From Burkholderiales bacterium (lineage in GTDB: Bacteria; Pseudomonadota; Gammaproteobacteria; Burkholderiales; Burkholderiaceae_E), in the NCBI GenBank assembly GCA_003577305.1, contig QEVL01000017.1, positions 1-64,000 of the forward strand: a stretch of DNA of 64,000 nucleotides. The letters run 5' to 3'. A program made the position numbers and the translations under genes. A model generated the notes under the pieces. The model did not search any database. It was given only the letters and a program-made list of their open reading frames with translations, and was not told where the DNA came from. Positions 1 to 8,930 of this stretch are shown one piece after another (positions within the stretch are counted from its first letter, which is position 1; each line of letters opens with the position of its first letter).

Positions 1-32
1 AGATCGTCGAGGTAGGACTCGAGGGAAGCCAT
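1..32 (-). CDS. possible start of an unidentified gene, cut by the window edge
   Basis: An ATG at 32 on the minus strand opens a frame reading MASLESYLDDL before the window ends. It lies 55 bp downstream of the guaA stop on the same strand, and the gap is clearly more AT-rich than the rest of the window. Eleven residues are too few to name a family. A second frame beginning with an upstream ATG is also open, so even the reading frame is uncertain. Confidence 0.25.
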   Translation of the reverse strand, partial: MASLESYLDD

Positions 33-87
33 GCCAAAACATACGCAAACTTCGACAAAGCATCAAGAGTTTTGCATATGATTTGGG

Positions 88-1668
88 TTACTCCCACTCG
101 ATCGTCGCCGGCGGTTTTCCCGAGATGTCGTAGACCACGCGGTTGATGCCGCGCACCTCGTTGATGATGCGGGTCGACACGCGCCCGAGCAGCTCGTGCG
201 GCAGGTGCGCCCAGTGCGCGGTCATGAAGTCCTGCGTCTGCACCGCACGCAGCGCAACGACGTAGTCGTAGGTGCGGCCGTCGCCCATCACGCCCACCGA
301 CTTCACCGGCAGGAACACCGCGAAGGCCTGCGACGTGGCGTCGTACCAGTTGCGTCCGTCGGGGGCACGGGTGTTGCGCAGCTCCTCGATGAAGATCGCG
401 TCGGCGCGGCGCAGGAGATCGGCATATTCGCGCCGCACTTCGCCCAGGATGCGCACGCCCAGCCCCGGCCCGGGAAACGGATGGCGGTAGACCATCTCGC
501 GCGGCAGCCCGAGCGCCGCGCCGAGCTCGCGCACTTCGTCCTTGAAGAGATCGCGCAGCGGCTCGAGCAGCTTCAGGTGCAGCGTCTCGGGCAGCCCGCC
601 GACGTTGTGGTGCGACTTGATCTTCGCGGCCTTGCCCGACTTGGCGCCGGCCGACTCGATCACGTCGGGGTAGATCGTGCCCTGCGCGAGCCACTTCGCG
701 TTGGCGAGCTTCGCCGCCTGTTCCTGGAACACGTGGACGAACTCGCGCCCGATGATCCGACGTTTCTCCTCGGGATCGGCCACGCCCGCAAGCTGCGTCA
801 TGAAGCGCTCGGCTGCGTCGACGTGCACGAGCTTCACGCCCATGTGCCGCTGGAACGTGTCGATCACCTGCGCACCCTCGTTCAGGCGCAGCAGGCCGGT
901 GTCGACGAACACGCAGGTGAGCTGCTCGCCGATCGCGCGGTGGATCAGCGCCGCGGCCACGCTGGAGTCGACGCCGCCCGAGAGCCCGAGGATGACCTCC
1001 TCGGTGCCCACCTGCGCGCGGATCTGCTCGACCGCCTCGCCGATGTGATCGCCCATCACCCAGTCGGGACGGCACCCGCAGATGTCGAGCACGAAGCGCT
1101 GCAGGATCTTCGCGCCCTGCGGCGTGTGCGTGACTTCGGGGTGGAACTGCACCGCGTAGAAGCGACGTTCCTCGTCGGCCATGCCGGCGATCGGACACGA
1201 ATCGGTAGAGGCCATCAGCCGGAACCCGGCGGGCATCTCGGCGACCTTGTCGCCGTGGCTCATCCAGACCTTCAGCAGTCCGTGGCCTTCGGCGTTGCGG
1301 GCGTCCTCGATGCCTTCGAGCAGCCGCGTGTGGCCGCGCGCACGCACTTCGGCGTAGCCGAACTCGCGTCGCGCGCCCGGCTCGACGCGCCCACCGAGCT
1401 GCTGGGCCATCGTCTGCATGCCGTAGCAGATGCCGAGCACCGGCACGCCGAGCGAGAACACCGCGTCGGGAGCGCGCGCGGTGGATTCCTCGTGCGCCGA
1501 CATCGGGCTGCCGGAGAGGATCACCCCCCTGGGTGCGAAGCTGCGCACGAACGCCTCGTCGACGTCGCAGGGATGGATTTCGCAGTAGACGTGCGCCTCG
1601 CGCACGCGCCGCGCGATCAGCTGCGTGACCTGCGACCCGAAGTCGAGGATCAGGATCCTGTCGTGCAT
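88..1668 (-). CDS. guaA: GMP synthase (glutamine-hydrolysing)
   Basis: Converts XMP, ATP and glutamine to GMP in the last step of guanine nucleotide synthesis in the cytoplasm. The 526-residue length is normal for the fused enzyme. The N-terminal class I glutamine amidotransferase shows the nucleophile Cys in GICYGMQ (about residue 81) and the His/Glu pair in QFHPEVTH. The ATP-pyrophosphatase domain has the PP-loop GLSGGVDSS. The C-terminal dimerisation domain ends in the family-typical KPPATIEWE. It sits 7 bp after guaB, so the two form a guaB-guaA operon. The conserved 3' end is of interest as a possible integration site. Confidence 0.98.
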   Translation of the reverse strand: MHDRILILDFGSQVTQLIARRVREAHVYCEIHPCDVDEAFVRSFAPRGVILSGSPMSAHEESTARAPDAVFSLGVPVLGICYGMQTMAQQLGGRVEPGARREFGYAEVRARGHTRLLEGIEDARNAEGHGLLKVWMSHGDKVAEMPAGFRLMASTDSCPIAGMADEERRFYAVQFHPEVTHTPQGAKILQRFVLDICGCRPDWVMGDHIGEAVEQIRAQVGTEEVILGLSGGVDSSVAAALIHRAIGEQLTCVFVDTGLLRLNEGAQVIDTFQRHMGVKLVHVDAAERFMTQLAGVADPEEKRRIIGREFVHVFQEQAAKLANAKWLAQGTIYPDVIESAGAKSGKAAKIKSHHNVGGLPETLHLKLLEPLRDLFKDEVRELGAALGLPREMVYRHPFPGPGLGVRILGEVRREYADLLRRADAIFIEELRNTRAPDGRNWYDATSQAFAVFLPVKSVGVMGDGRTYDYVVALRAVQTQDFMTAHWAHLPHELLGRVSTRIINEVRGINRVVYDISGKPPATIEWE

Positions 1669-1675
1669 CGCCCGC

Positions 1676-3165
<1,490 letters not shown>

Positions 3166-3284
3166 CAGGCGGCCCGGCGCCGGCCCGCCGGGCCGTGTGC
3201 ACCTGCCTTTCGTCGGCCGGCCTCCGGCGTCGCCGCAGGCGGCAGGGACAATCGGATGCACCGCCGCTGCGTCGATCCACCGCC

Positions 3285-3815
3285 ATGTGCATCTCCCGCC
3301 GCCCGAATCGTTCCGCCCGCCTGCTCTTCGCCGCGGCCGGCCTGCTGCTCGCGGTGCCGGCCCTCGCCGGCACCTGGCAGTGGCGCGACGCCGCCGGCCG
3401 GATGGTCTACTCCGACCAGCCTCCGCCGCCGAGCGTGCCGATTTCGCGAATCCTGCGTTCGCCCACGCCTGCCCAGGAGGCCGGGCCGACGGCCACCGCG
3501 TCCGCGGCCGCCGCCGCAACCGCAACTGTCGCCCCGGCGTCACGCAGCTGGATCGAAAGGGAGCAGGCGTCGCGCAAGCGCGCGCTCGAACGCGCGGAGA
3601 CCGAGCGCAGCCGGGACGCCGAGCGCGAACAGGCCGCTCGCAACGCACGTGCCTGCGAGGACGCGCAGACGACGTTGCGAACGCTCGAGAGCGGCCTGCG
3701 GGTGTCGTTCGTCGACGCAAACGGCGAGCAGCAGGTGCTCGACGATGCCGAGCGCGCACGCCGGACCGAGGCGGTGCGGCAGGAAATCGCACGCAACTGC
3801 AGCAAGGCCAGCTGA
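3285..3815 (+). CDS. secreted DUF4124 domain protein
   Basis: A 176-residue protein of unknown function. It starts with basic residues, then a hydrophobic stretch ([17 protein letters not shown]) typical of a Sec signal peptide, and is then followed at once by the DUF4124 signature ([18 protein letters not shown]), so it should act in the periplasm. The middle is rich in Ala and Pro. The C-terminal half is charged and probably coiled coil (repeated E, R, A from about residue 90 to 130). The start is the ATG that precedes the signal peptide; the frame is open much further upstream, but there it overlaps guaB on the opposite strand. It is divergent from guaB and appears to be a single-gene unit. 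Confidence 0.75.
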   Translation: MCISRRPNRSARLLFAAAGLLLAVPALAGTWQWRDAAGRMVYSDQPPPPSVPISRILRSPTPAQEAGPTATASAAAAATATVAPASRSWIEREQASRKRALERAETERSRDAEREQAARNARACEDAQTTLRTLESGLRVSFVDANGEQQVLDDAERARRTEAVRQEIARNCSKAS

Positions 3816-3834
3816 GCGAGGAGCCCGGGCGACA

Positions 3835-4224
3835 CTAGGATTCGTTCGGACCGCGACCGGCGCGCCACTTGCCGTGCGGCTCGAGCGCGCGGCGCTTGTC
3901 CACGCGTCGGCGTCGCGCCACTTTCGGGTCGACGACCAGGCCCGCGAGCAGCTCGACGCGGTCGCCCGCGTGCAGCAGCGCCCCGGCGTCGCAACGCTCG
4001 CCGTAGATCGCCGGCTGCAACTCGCCCCGGGCCAGCCCTTCGACGACCCCGGCAGCGCTTTCGTCGGCGCGCAGCGCAGCCAGCGCGTCCGCGACCCGCG
4101 AGCCTTTCGACAACCCGAGCACGCGGCGCCCGATCGTCTGGTCGGCCTCGACCCAGACGAGTTCGATCTCGATGTCCGCTGCCGCAGCGGCGGCGCCGAC
4201 GCCGGCCCCGGACTCAGCGACCAT
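3835..4224 (-). CDS. RnfH family ubiquitin-like protein
   Basis: About 129 residues from the ATG at 4224 (MVAESGAG). The core IEIELVWVEADQ, then GSRVADALAAL and GDRVELL, is the beta-grasp pattern of the RnfH (UPF0125) family, whose cellular role is not established. The C-terminal tail is very basic (RRRRVDKRRA). It overlaps the 3' end of ratA by 11 bp. The ratA-rnfH pairing is a standard arrangement in proteobacteria and supports both calls. It converges with the DUF4124 gene. Confidence 0.85.
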   Translation of the reverse strand: MVAESGAGVGAAAAAADIEIELVWVEADQTIGRRVLGLSKGSRVADALAALRADESAAGVVEGLARGELQPAIYGERCDAGALLHAGDRVELLAGLVVDPKVARRRRVDKRRALEPHGKWRAGRGPNES

Positions 4225-4648
4225 AGAGCTGCTCGGCGCGGCGCACGAACGCCTCGACGAACGAGCGTGCGATCTGGTCGAACACCGGCGCCAGCGCGCG
4301 CCCGAGCAGGCCGCGGGCAAAAGCGTAATCGAGCGAGAAGTCGACCTTGCAGGCGTCGTCGCGCAGGCTGCGGAACCGCCATTCACCCTCGAGCCGCGCG
4401 AACGGGCCGTCGCGCAGGCGCATCGAGATCGCCTCGTGCGGCCGGATCAGGTTGACCGTGGTGAAGCGCTGCCGCAGGCCGCGGTAGTCGATCACCACGG
4501 TGGCGAGCACGCCGGCGTCGTCCAGCCGCGCGACCTCGGTGCCGCCGCACCACGGCAGGAACCGCGGGTAGTCTTCGACGCGCTCGACGAGTTCGAACAT
4601 CTGGCGGGCGCTGTAGGGCAGCAGGACTGACTTGCGGACGGCGTGCAC
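4214..4648 (-). CDS. ratA: RatA/COQ10-like START-domain protein
   Basis: A 144-residue member of the polyketide cyclase/COQ10 family. E. coli RatA has been described as blocking 70S ribosome assembly, while COQ10 homologues bind ubiquinone, so the role here is open. The start is taken as the GTG at 4648 (reads HAVRKSVLLPYSA), because this is where family similarity begins and there is no ATG nearby. Family landmarks are VEDYPRFLPWC near the N-terminus and DFSLDYAF toward the C-terminus. It is divergent from smpB, an arrangement common in beta- and gammaproteobacteria. Confidence 0.9.
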   Translation of the reverse strand: MHAVRKSVLLPYSARQMFELVERVEDYPRFLPWCGGTEVARLDDAGVLATVVIDYRGLRQRFTTVNLIRPHEAISMRLRDGPFARLEGEWRFRSLRDDACKVDFSLDYAFARGLLGRALAPVFDQIARSFVEAFVRRAEQLYGR

Positions 4649-4711
4649 GGGCGGCGTGGCCTGTGGTTGCGGGTTCCTCGGGGCATTCCGGGGCACAATG
4701 CGGCCTTGCCA

Positions 4712-4730
4712 CCGCCCCGTGGCGGATTTT
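4712..4730 (+). promoter_or_regulatory. hairpin just before the smpB start
   Basis: CCGCC-CCGT-GGCGG forms a short GC stem followed by ATTTT, ending 6 bp before the smpB ATG. The right arm contains the only purine-rich stretch (GGCGGA) that could serve as a Shine-Dalgarno, so the hairpin could mask ribosome binding. It could equally be an early terminator or a chance palindrome in GC-rich DNA. Confidence 0.35.
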
Positions 4731-4735
4731 AGACA

Positions 4736-5188
4736 ATGAGCATCGTCCAGAACAAAAAAGCCACGCACGACTTCTTCATCGAAGAACGGATCGAGGCCGG
4801 CATCGCGCTCGAGGGCTGGGAGGTCAAGGCGATCCGCGCCGGCCGCGTGCAACTGAAGGAAGGCTACGTGATCGTGCGCGACGGCGAGCTGTACCTGATC
4901 GGCGCGCACATCACGCCGCTGCCCGAGGCGTCGACGCACGTCAAGCCAGACCCGGTGCGCACGCGCAAGCTGCTGCTGCATGCGGCGCAGATCGCCAGGC
5001 TCATCGGCAAGGTCGAGCGCGCGGGCTACACGCTGGTGCCGCTCGACCTGCACTATTCGCGCGGCCGGATCAAGGCGGAGATCGGGCTGGCCAAGGGCAA
5101 GAAACAGCACGACAAGCGCGAGGTCGAGCGCGAGCGCGAATGGCAGCGCGAGCGCCAGCGTCTGCTCAAGCAGGGGCGCAAGGGCTGA
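4736..5188 (+). CDS. smpB: SsrA-binding protein SmpB
   Basis: Binds tmRNA and delivers it to stalled ribosomes for trans-translation. At 150 residues it has the usual length. It opens with [14 protein letters not shown], contains the conserved [15 protein letters not shown] and LYLIGAHI motifs, and ends in the basic helical tail ([16 protein letters not shown]) that reaches into the mRNA channel. It is divergent from ratA and converges on the exonuclease gene. A 12-bp motif that recurs beyond ppsR follows its stop codon. Confidence 0.97.
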   Translation: MSIVQNKKATHDFFIEERIEAGIALEGWEVKAIRAGRVQLKEGYVIVRDGELYLIGAHITPLPEASTHVKPDPVRTRKLLLHAAQIARLIGKVERAGYTLVPLDLHYSRGRIKAEIGLAKGKKQHDKREVEREREWQRERQRLLKQGRKG

Positions 5189-5190
5189 GT

Positions 5191-5202
5191 AACGTGTGAA
5201 GC
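5191..5202 (+). repeat. 12-bp motif shared with the palindrome after ppsR
   Basis: AACGTGTGAAGC begins 2 bp after the smpB stop codon. The same 12 bases follow the ppsR stop codon at 12297-12308 and occur inverted at 12442-12453. Here there is no inverted partner, so this could be a decayed or half copy of the same element. Confidence 0.55.
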
Positions 5203-5224
5203 CCGGGCGGCGTGCGGCGGTTGC

Positions 5225-5881
5225 TCAGCGCGCCACCCAGCGCGCGTGCGCAGCGAGCCGCTGCAACTGACGCGGCCGCCGCTCGGCGGGCGGCACCGAC
5301 GCGAGCAGGCGCAGGAACAGCATCGCGGTCGCGAAGGCGTCGCCGGCGGCATTGTGGCGCTGATCGACCGGAATGCCGAAGTGCGCCAGCCAGTCGTCGA
5401 GCGCACGCGCGCCCGTGCCCGGATGCAGCGCCGGGGCGAGGTCGGCCAGGTCGATCCAGGCGTTGCCGATCGGCACGCCGAGAAACGCCCGGGCCGCGCG
5501 CATCAGGAACGCGCGGTCGAACGCCGCGTGAAAGGCCACGAGCGGCGAGCGGCCGGCGTAGTCGAGGAACTGCCGGCAGGCCTCTTTCGGGTCCAGTCCC
5601 GACAACTGGGCCTCGGCGCCGATGCCGTGCACCAGGATGTTGTGGCGCTCGCTCGCGCTGGGCTGGCGGATCCTGACTTCGAGGCTGTCGGCGACCACGA
5701 TGCGCCGGTCGTGCACCGCGACCGCGCCGATCGACATCAGCCGGTCGCTCGACTGGTCCAGGCCGCTGGTTTCGACGTCGAGCACCACCCAGCGCTGCGC
5801 ACCCTGTCCATGTCCGGCGAGCGCCTCGGCCGGCTCGCGACCGAGCCAATGCTCGAGCCAGCGCAGCGCCCGGGAACCCAT
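5225..5881 (-). CDS. DnaQ-like 3'-5' exonuclease
   Basis: A 218-residue DEDD-family exonuclease resembling the DNA polymerase III epsilon subunit. Exo I is VVLDVETSGLD, Exo II holds FHAAFDRAFL, and Exo III is HNAAGDAFATA, giving all four acidic metal ligands and the DEDDh histidine. No polymerase-binding C-terminal tail is evident, so it is more likely an accessory nuclease than the replicative proofreader. The ATG at 5881 is 8 bp after the stop of the DUF294 gene and the two are probably co-transcribed. This pair is found together in other proteobacteria, but its joint role is unknown to me. Confidence 0.85.
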   Translation of the reverse strand: MGSRALRWLEHWLGREPAEALAGHGQGAQRWVVLDVETSGLDQSSDRLMSIGAVAVHDRRIVVADSLEVRIRQPSASERHNILVHGIGAEAQLSGLDPKEACRQFLDYAGRSPLVAFHAAFDRAFLMRAARAFLGVPIGNAWIDLADLAPALHPGTGARALDDWLAHFGIPVDQRHNAAGDAFATAMLFLRLLASVPPAERRPRQLQRLAAHARWVAR

Positions 5882-5889
5882 CACGAGCC

Positions 5890-7794
5890 CTACCCCGGAT
5901 AGTCCAGCGCCAGCCGCTGCTGGAGCAGGCGCGCCTCGCGGAAGGCCTCCTTGAGGATGCGACGATCGAGTGTCGACAAGGTGCGGGTGTCGAGCACGTT
6001 CGGGTTGCCTTCCTGCCCCGCCTGATCGCTGTGCTGCGCACGCAACCGCAGGCTCTGCAGGAACTGGAATGAGTCGATCCAGTTGCGCACCTCGCGCGGC
6101 AGCGCCACCGCGGCCTCGGCGAGCGCCTCGAAGCGCTGCACGGTGCCGGTGGCACGAATGTCGTTGGCGAGCGCGAGCAGCCGCGCGGCATCGACGAACG
6201 GCACGGTGCCGTTCATCTTCAGGTCGACCGTCACGGCTTCGCGTCCGAACAGCGTCTCGAAGACGCCCGACGCCCAGGATTGCGGCGGCCCGTTGCGCAG
6301 CGCGTTGTCGCTCATCTGCTTGAGAAAGCGCGGGACCGCGGCCGCCAGCGGTGCGACGTGATCGCGAAGCGCGAGCGCCAGCGACGGATCGCCCGCCAGC
6401 GCCCGGAAGTCGAAGAAGATGTTGGCATTGAGCAGGCTCTGCGGGTCGCCGCGCTCGATCCAGCCCTCGAACAACGCCTTCCACTGCGACAGGGTCAGGC
6501 ACCACTTCGGGTTGCCGGCCATGATCCCGCCCTTGCACAGCGGGTAGCCGCAGGCATCGAGCCCCTGGTTGACCGCCTGGGCGAACACGAGCAGCGCATC
6601 GATCGACTCCGCGAAGTCGTCGGCCACGATCAGGCCGTTGTCCTGGTCCGAGGCGATCGTCTGCTCCTCGCGCCCTTCGCTGCCCAGCGCGAGCCAGCAG
6701 ACGCGCTCGAGCGGCACCCCGTGCTCGGCGGCCTTCAGTTCGATCAGCCGCACCGCGAGCTGGTCGTTCAGGCGGCTGATCAGCCGGGTGATGAAGGCGG
6801 CCGACACGCCTTGCGCGACCAGTGCGCGCGACCACTGGCGAATGTCGGAAGCCGGCAGCTTCAGCTCCTCGACGCTGGCCGCGCGGCCGATCGCGTCGCC
6901 GATCTGGTTCATGCTGCGCCGCTGCAGCACGAACAGGTCGCGCTCGGCGACCACCCCGGCCAGGCGCCCCGCGCGCATCACCGGGATGTGCCGGATCGTG
7001 CGGTCGGCCATCACCAGCATCGCCTCGCCGACGGTGTCGCCCACGTCCATCGTCACCACGGGCGCGCTCATCACGCCGCGCACCGGCTCGTCGAGCGAGC
7101 GTCGGGGCAGCACCACCCGGCCGAGCACGTCGTGACGGGTGAAGATGCCCGTCACCCTGTCGCGCTGCCCCGGATCGGGCTCCATCACGATGATCGCGCC
7201 GACGCGTTCGCGCTCCATGCGCTCGAACACCGCACGCAGGCTCTCGTCGGGCCCGCAGGTGACCGGCGCGCGGCCGAGCAGCGACTCGAGCGGGGCCTGG
7301 ATCGAGCGCCAGTGGGTGGAGCCGGCGGCATAGCTCGCCTGCAGCGCCTGGTGCGAGAGGTCGAGCAGACTGCCCATGCGGCGCTTGCAGAAATCGAGGA
7401 AGACCGCACTGCGCTGCAGCAGCTGGTCGAAGCGAGCCTTGGGCAGGAGCCAGCAGAACACGTCGCCGGCCGCGCGGTAGGTGGACATCACCGGCCGCTG
7501 CGCCATCAGCGCGCTGACCGGCAGCAACTCGCCGGGCACGCGCTGCACCATCGGCTCGAGGTCGGCCCCGGTTCGGTCGGGGCGGCGGCGCAGGCCTTCG
7601 ACCAGACCCTGCTTGACGATGAAGCAGGCGCCCGGCACGCCGTCTTCGGGCCCGATCAGCACTTCGCCGCGTGCGTAATAGGCAAGCTCGACGTTTGCGG
7701 CGACGAACTCGACGTCGGCGGCCTCCATCTGCGAGAACGGCGGATGTTCCTTCAGGAACTGCGCGATGCCGGCGGTGACGGTGCTCGATGCCAT
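5890..7794 (-). CDS. cNMP-binding/CBS/DUF294 nucleotidyltransferase-like protein
   Basis: A 634-residue cytoplasmic multidomain protein. Residues of about 10-140 form a cyclic-nucleotide-binding (CRP-like) fold, and about 165-290 form two CBS domains (RVGAIIVME, RTIRHIPVMR). The DUF294 nucleotidyltransferase-like domain follows, with GSEGREEQTIASDQDNG resembling the GS-x-D-x-D site of GlnD, and last a DUF294 C-terminal domain. The layout suggests an enzyme that transfers a nucleotide under control of bound nucleotides. Neither substrate nor product is known. It heads a two-gene unit with the downstream exonuclease. Confidence 0.85.
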   Translation of the reverse strand: MASSTVTAGIAQFLKEHPPFSQMEAADVEFVAANVELAYYARGEVLIGPEDGVPGACFIVKQGLVEGLRRRPDRTGADLEPMVQRVPGELLPVSALMAQRPVMSTYRAAGDVFCWLLPKARFDQLLQRSAVFLDFCKRRMGSLLDLSHQALQASYAAGSTHWRSIQAPLESLLGRAPVTCGPDESLRAVFERMERERVGAIIVMEPDPGQRDRVTGIFTRHDVLGRVVLPRRSLDEPVRGVMSAPVVTMDVGDTVGEAMLVMADRTIRHIPVMRAGRLAGVVAERDLFVLQRRSMNQIGDAIGRAASVEELKLPASDIRQWSRALVAQGVSAAFITRLISRLNDQLAVRLIELKAAEHGVPLERVCWLALGSEGREEQTIASDQDNGLIVADDFAESIDALLVFAQAVNQGLDACGYPLCKGGIMAGNPKWCLTLSQWKALFEGWIERGDPQSLLNANIFFDFRALAGDPSLALALRDHVAPLAAAVPRFLKQMSDNALRNGPPQSWASGVFETLFGREAVTVDLKMNGTVPFVDAARLLALANDIRATGTVQRFEALAEAAVALPREVRNWIDSFQFLQSLRLRAQHSDQAGQEGNPNVLDTRTLSTLDRRILKEAFREARLLQQRLALDYPG

Positions 7795-7910
7795 GTGCGG
7801 AACCCTGCGCCTGGAAACACGCTCAGCCGGCGGTGCGGGCGGCGCTGTTCGGGAGCACTGCCGGGCAGCGCGCCACGCCCGCGGCGCGCGCCGCCGGCGC
7901 CGATGCGCCG

Positions 7911-8824
7911 ATGAAGCCTGCCGGCACGATCGTCACGTTGCTCCGCTTCGCCATCGCCCCCTGCTTCGCCATCGCCCCCTTCCTGTGCGGCATCCTAGCA
8001 TCCGGCCAGTCCGGAATTGCACTCGCTTCGGCCTTCGCGGTCGCCAGCGCCCCCGTGGCCGCGCAGACGGTCGTCAGGATCGGCCACGTCGCGCCGATGA
8101 CCGGCGGCATCGCCCGCCTGGGCAAGGACAACGATCTGGGCGCCAAGCTCGCCGTCGAGGAACTGAACGCGAAGAAGATCACGATCGGCGGCAAGCAGGT
8201 CAGCTTCGAATTGCTCTCCGAAGACGACGCGGCCGATCCGAAGCAGGGCACCGCGGCCGCGCAGAAGCTGGTCGACGCCGCAGTGGTGGGCGTCGTCGGA
8301 CACCTGAACTCGGGCACTTCGATTCCCGCATCGCGCATCTACAGCGAGGCCGGCATCCCGCAGGTCTCGCCATCGTCGACCGCGCCCAAGTACACCCGGC
8401 AGGGCTTCAAGACCACCTTCCGCGTGGTGGCCTCATCGACGACCGCACCGCGCATGGCCAGGGCGTGGCCGACGAGTTCCGGAAGTCGGCGAAGGCAGGG
8501 TCGTGTGCGCCGAAGCCGGAGGGGTCGCCGCGGACAGGGTCGCGGTCATGGAGGCGTTCAGGAAGCACTTCGAGGAGAAGCACGGCGTCGAGGTGCGACT
8601 GTATGCGCCCTACGTCTACGACGCGGTCAACGTGCTCGTGGCGGCGATGCAGACGGCCGACTCGACCGACCCGAAGAAAATACCTGCCGGAGCTGGCGAA
8701 GATCCGGTACGACGGCGTGACGGGCACGATCGCGTTCGACCGGCGCGGCGACATCAAGGACGGCTCGCTGACGCTCTACACCTTCAGGGAAGGCAGGAAG
8801 ACGCAGCTGATGGTCACCAGGTGA
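7911..8824 (+). pseudogene. decayed branched-chain amino acid ABC transporter binding protein
   Basis: A remnant of a LivK-type periplasmic binding protein. The first frame gives a signal peptide and RIGHVAPMTGG, then a good lobe I up to about 8433 (TTFRVVA). Similarity then jumps frame to DDRTAHGQGVADEF (to about 8500). It jumps again to VCAEAGG and YAPYVYDAVNVLV (to about 8679), and finally returns to the second frame for YLPELAKIRYDGVTGTIAFD to the stop at 8824. Against the family, roughly 25 residues are missing at the first junction and about 70 at the second. The third junction is one extra A in an A4 run. No permease or ATPase genes are nearby. It cannot make a full-length protein. Confidence 0.85.
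7945..7980 (+). repeat. 18-bp tandem duplication in the pseudogene signal peptide
   Basis: Two identical head-to-tail copies of an 18-bp unit (GCTTCGCCATCGCCCCCT) lengthen the hydrophobic core of the signal peptide by six residues in frame (FAIAPC repeated as FAIAPF). It looks like a slippage or unequal-crossover event inside the decaying gene. Confidence 0.9.
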
Positions 8825-8832
8825 GCAGCGGC

Positions 8833-8915
8833 GCCCCGCGCGCGGGGCCCCGCTGCCGCCGCAGCTTCGCGGAGTACTGCGCGAAGCTGCCAGGAGGGCT
8901 CCTGCGGGAGCCCTC
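8833..8915. terminator. three successive hairpins between the pseudogene and ppsA
   Basis: Between the pseudogene stop and the convergent ppsA stop are three inverted repeats. The first is a 16-bp perfect palindrome at 8833-8848. The second is an 11-bp perfect stem, 8861-8871 with 8880-8890 (8-nt loop). The third is a 9-bp perfect stem, 8894-8902 with 8907-8915 (4-nt loop), followed on the plus strand by a pyrimidine/T-rich tail. The last is a credible terminator for plus-strand transcription, and the stems could also block minus-strand read-through from ppsA. Confidence 0.6.
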
Positions 8916-8930
8916 TTCGTCCTCTTCGTT

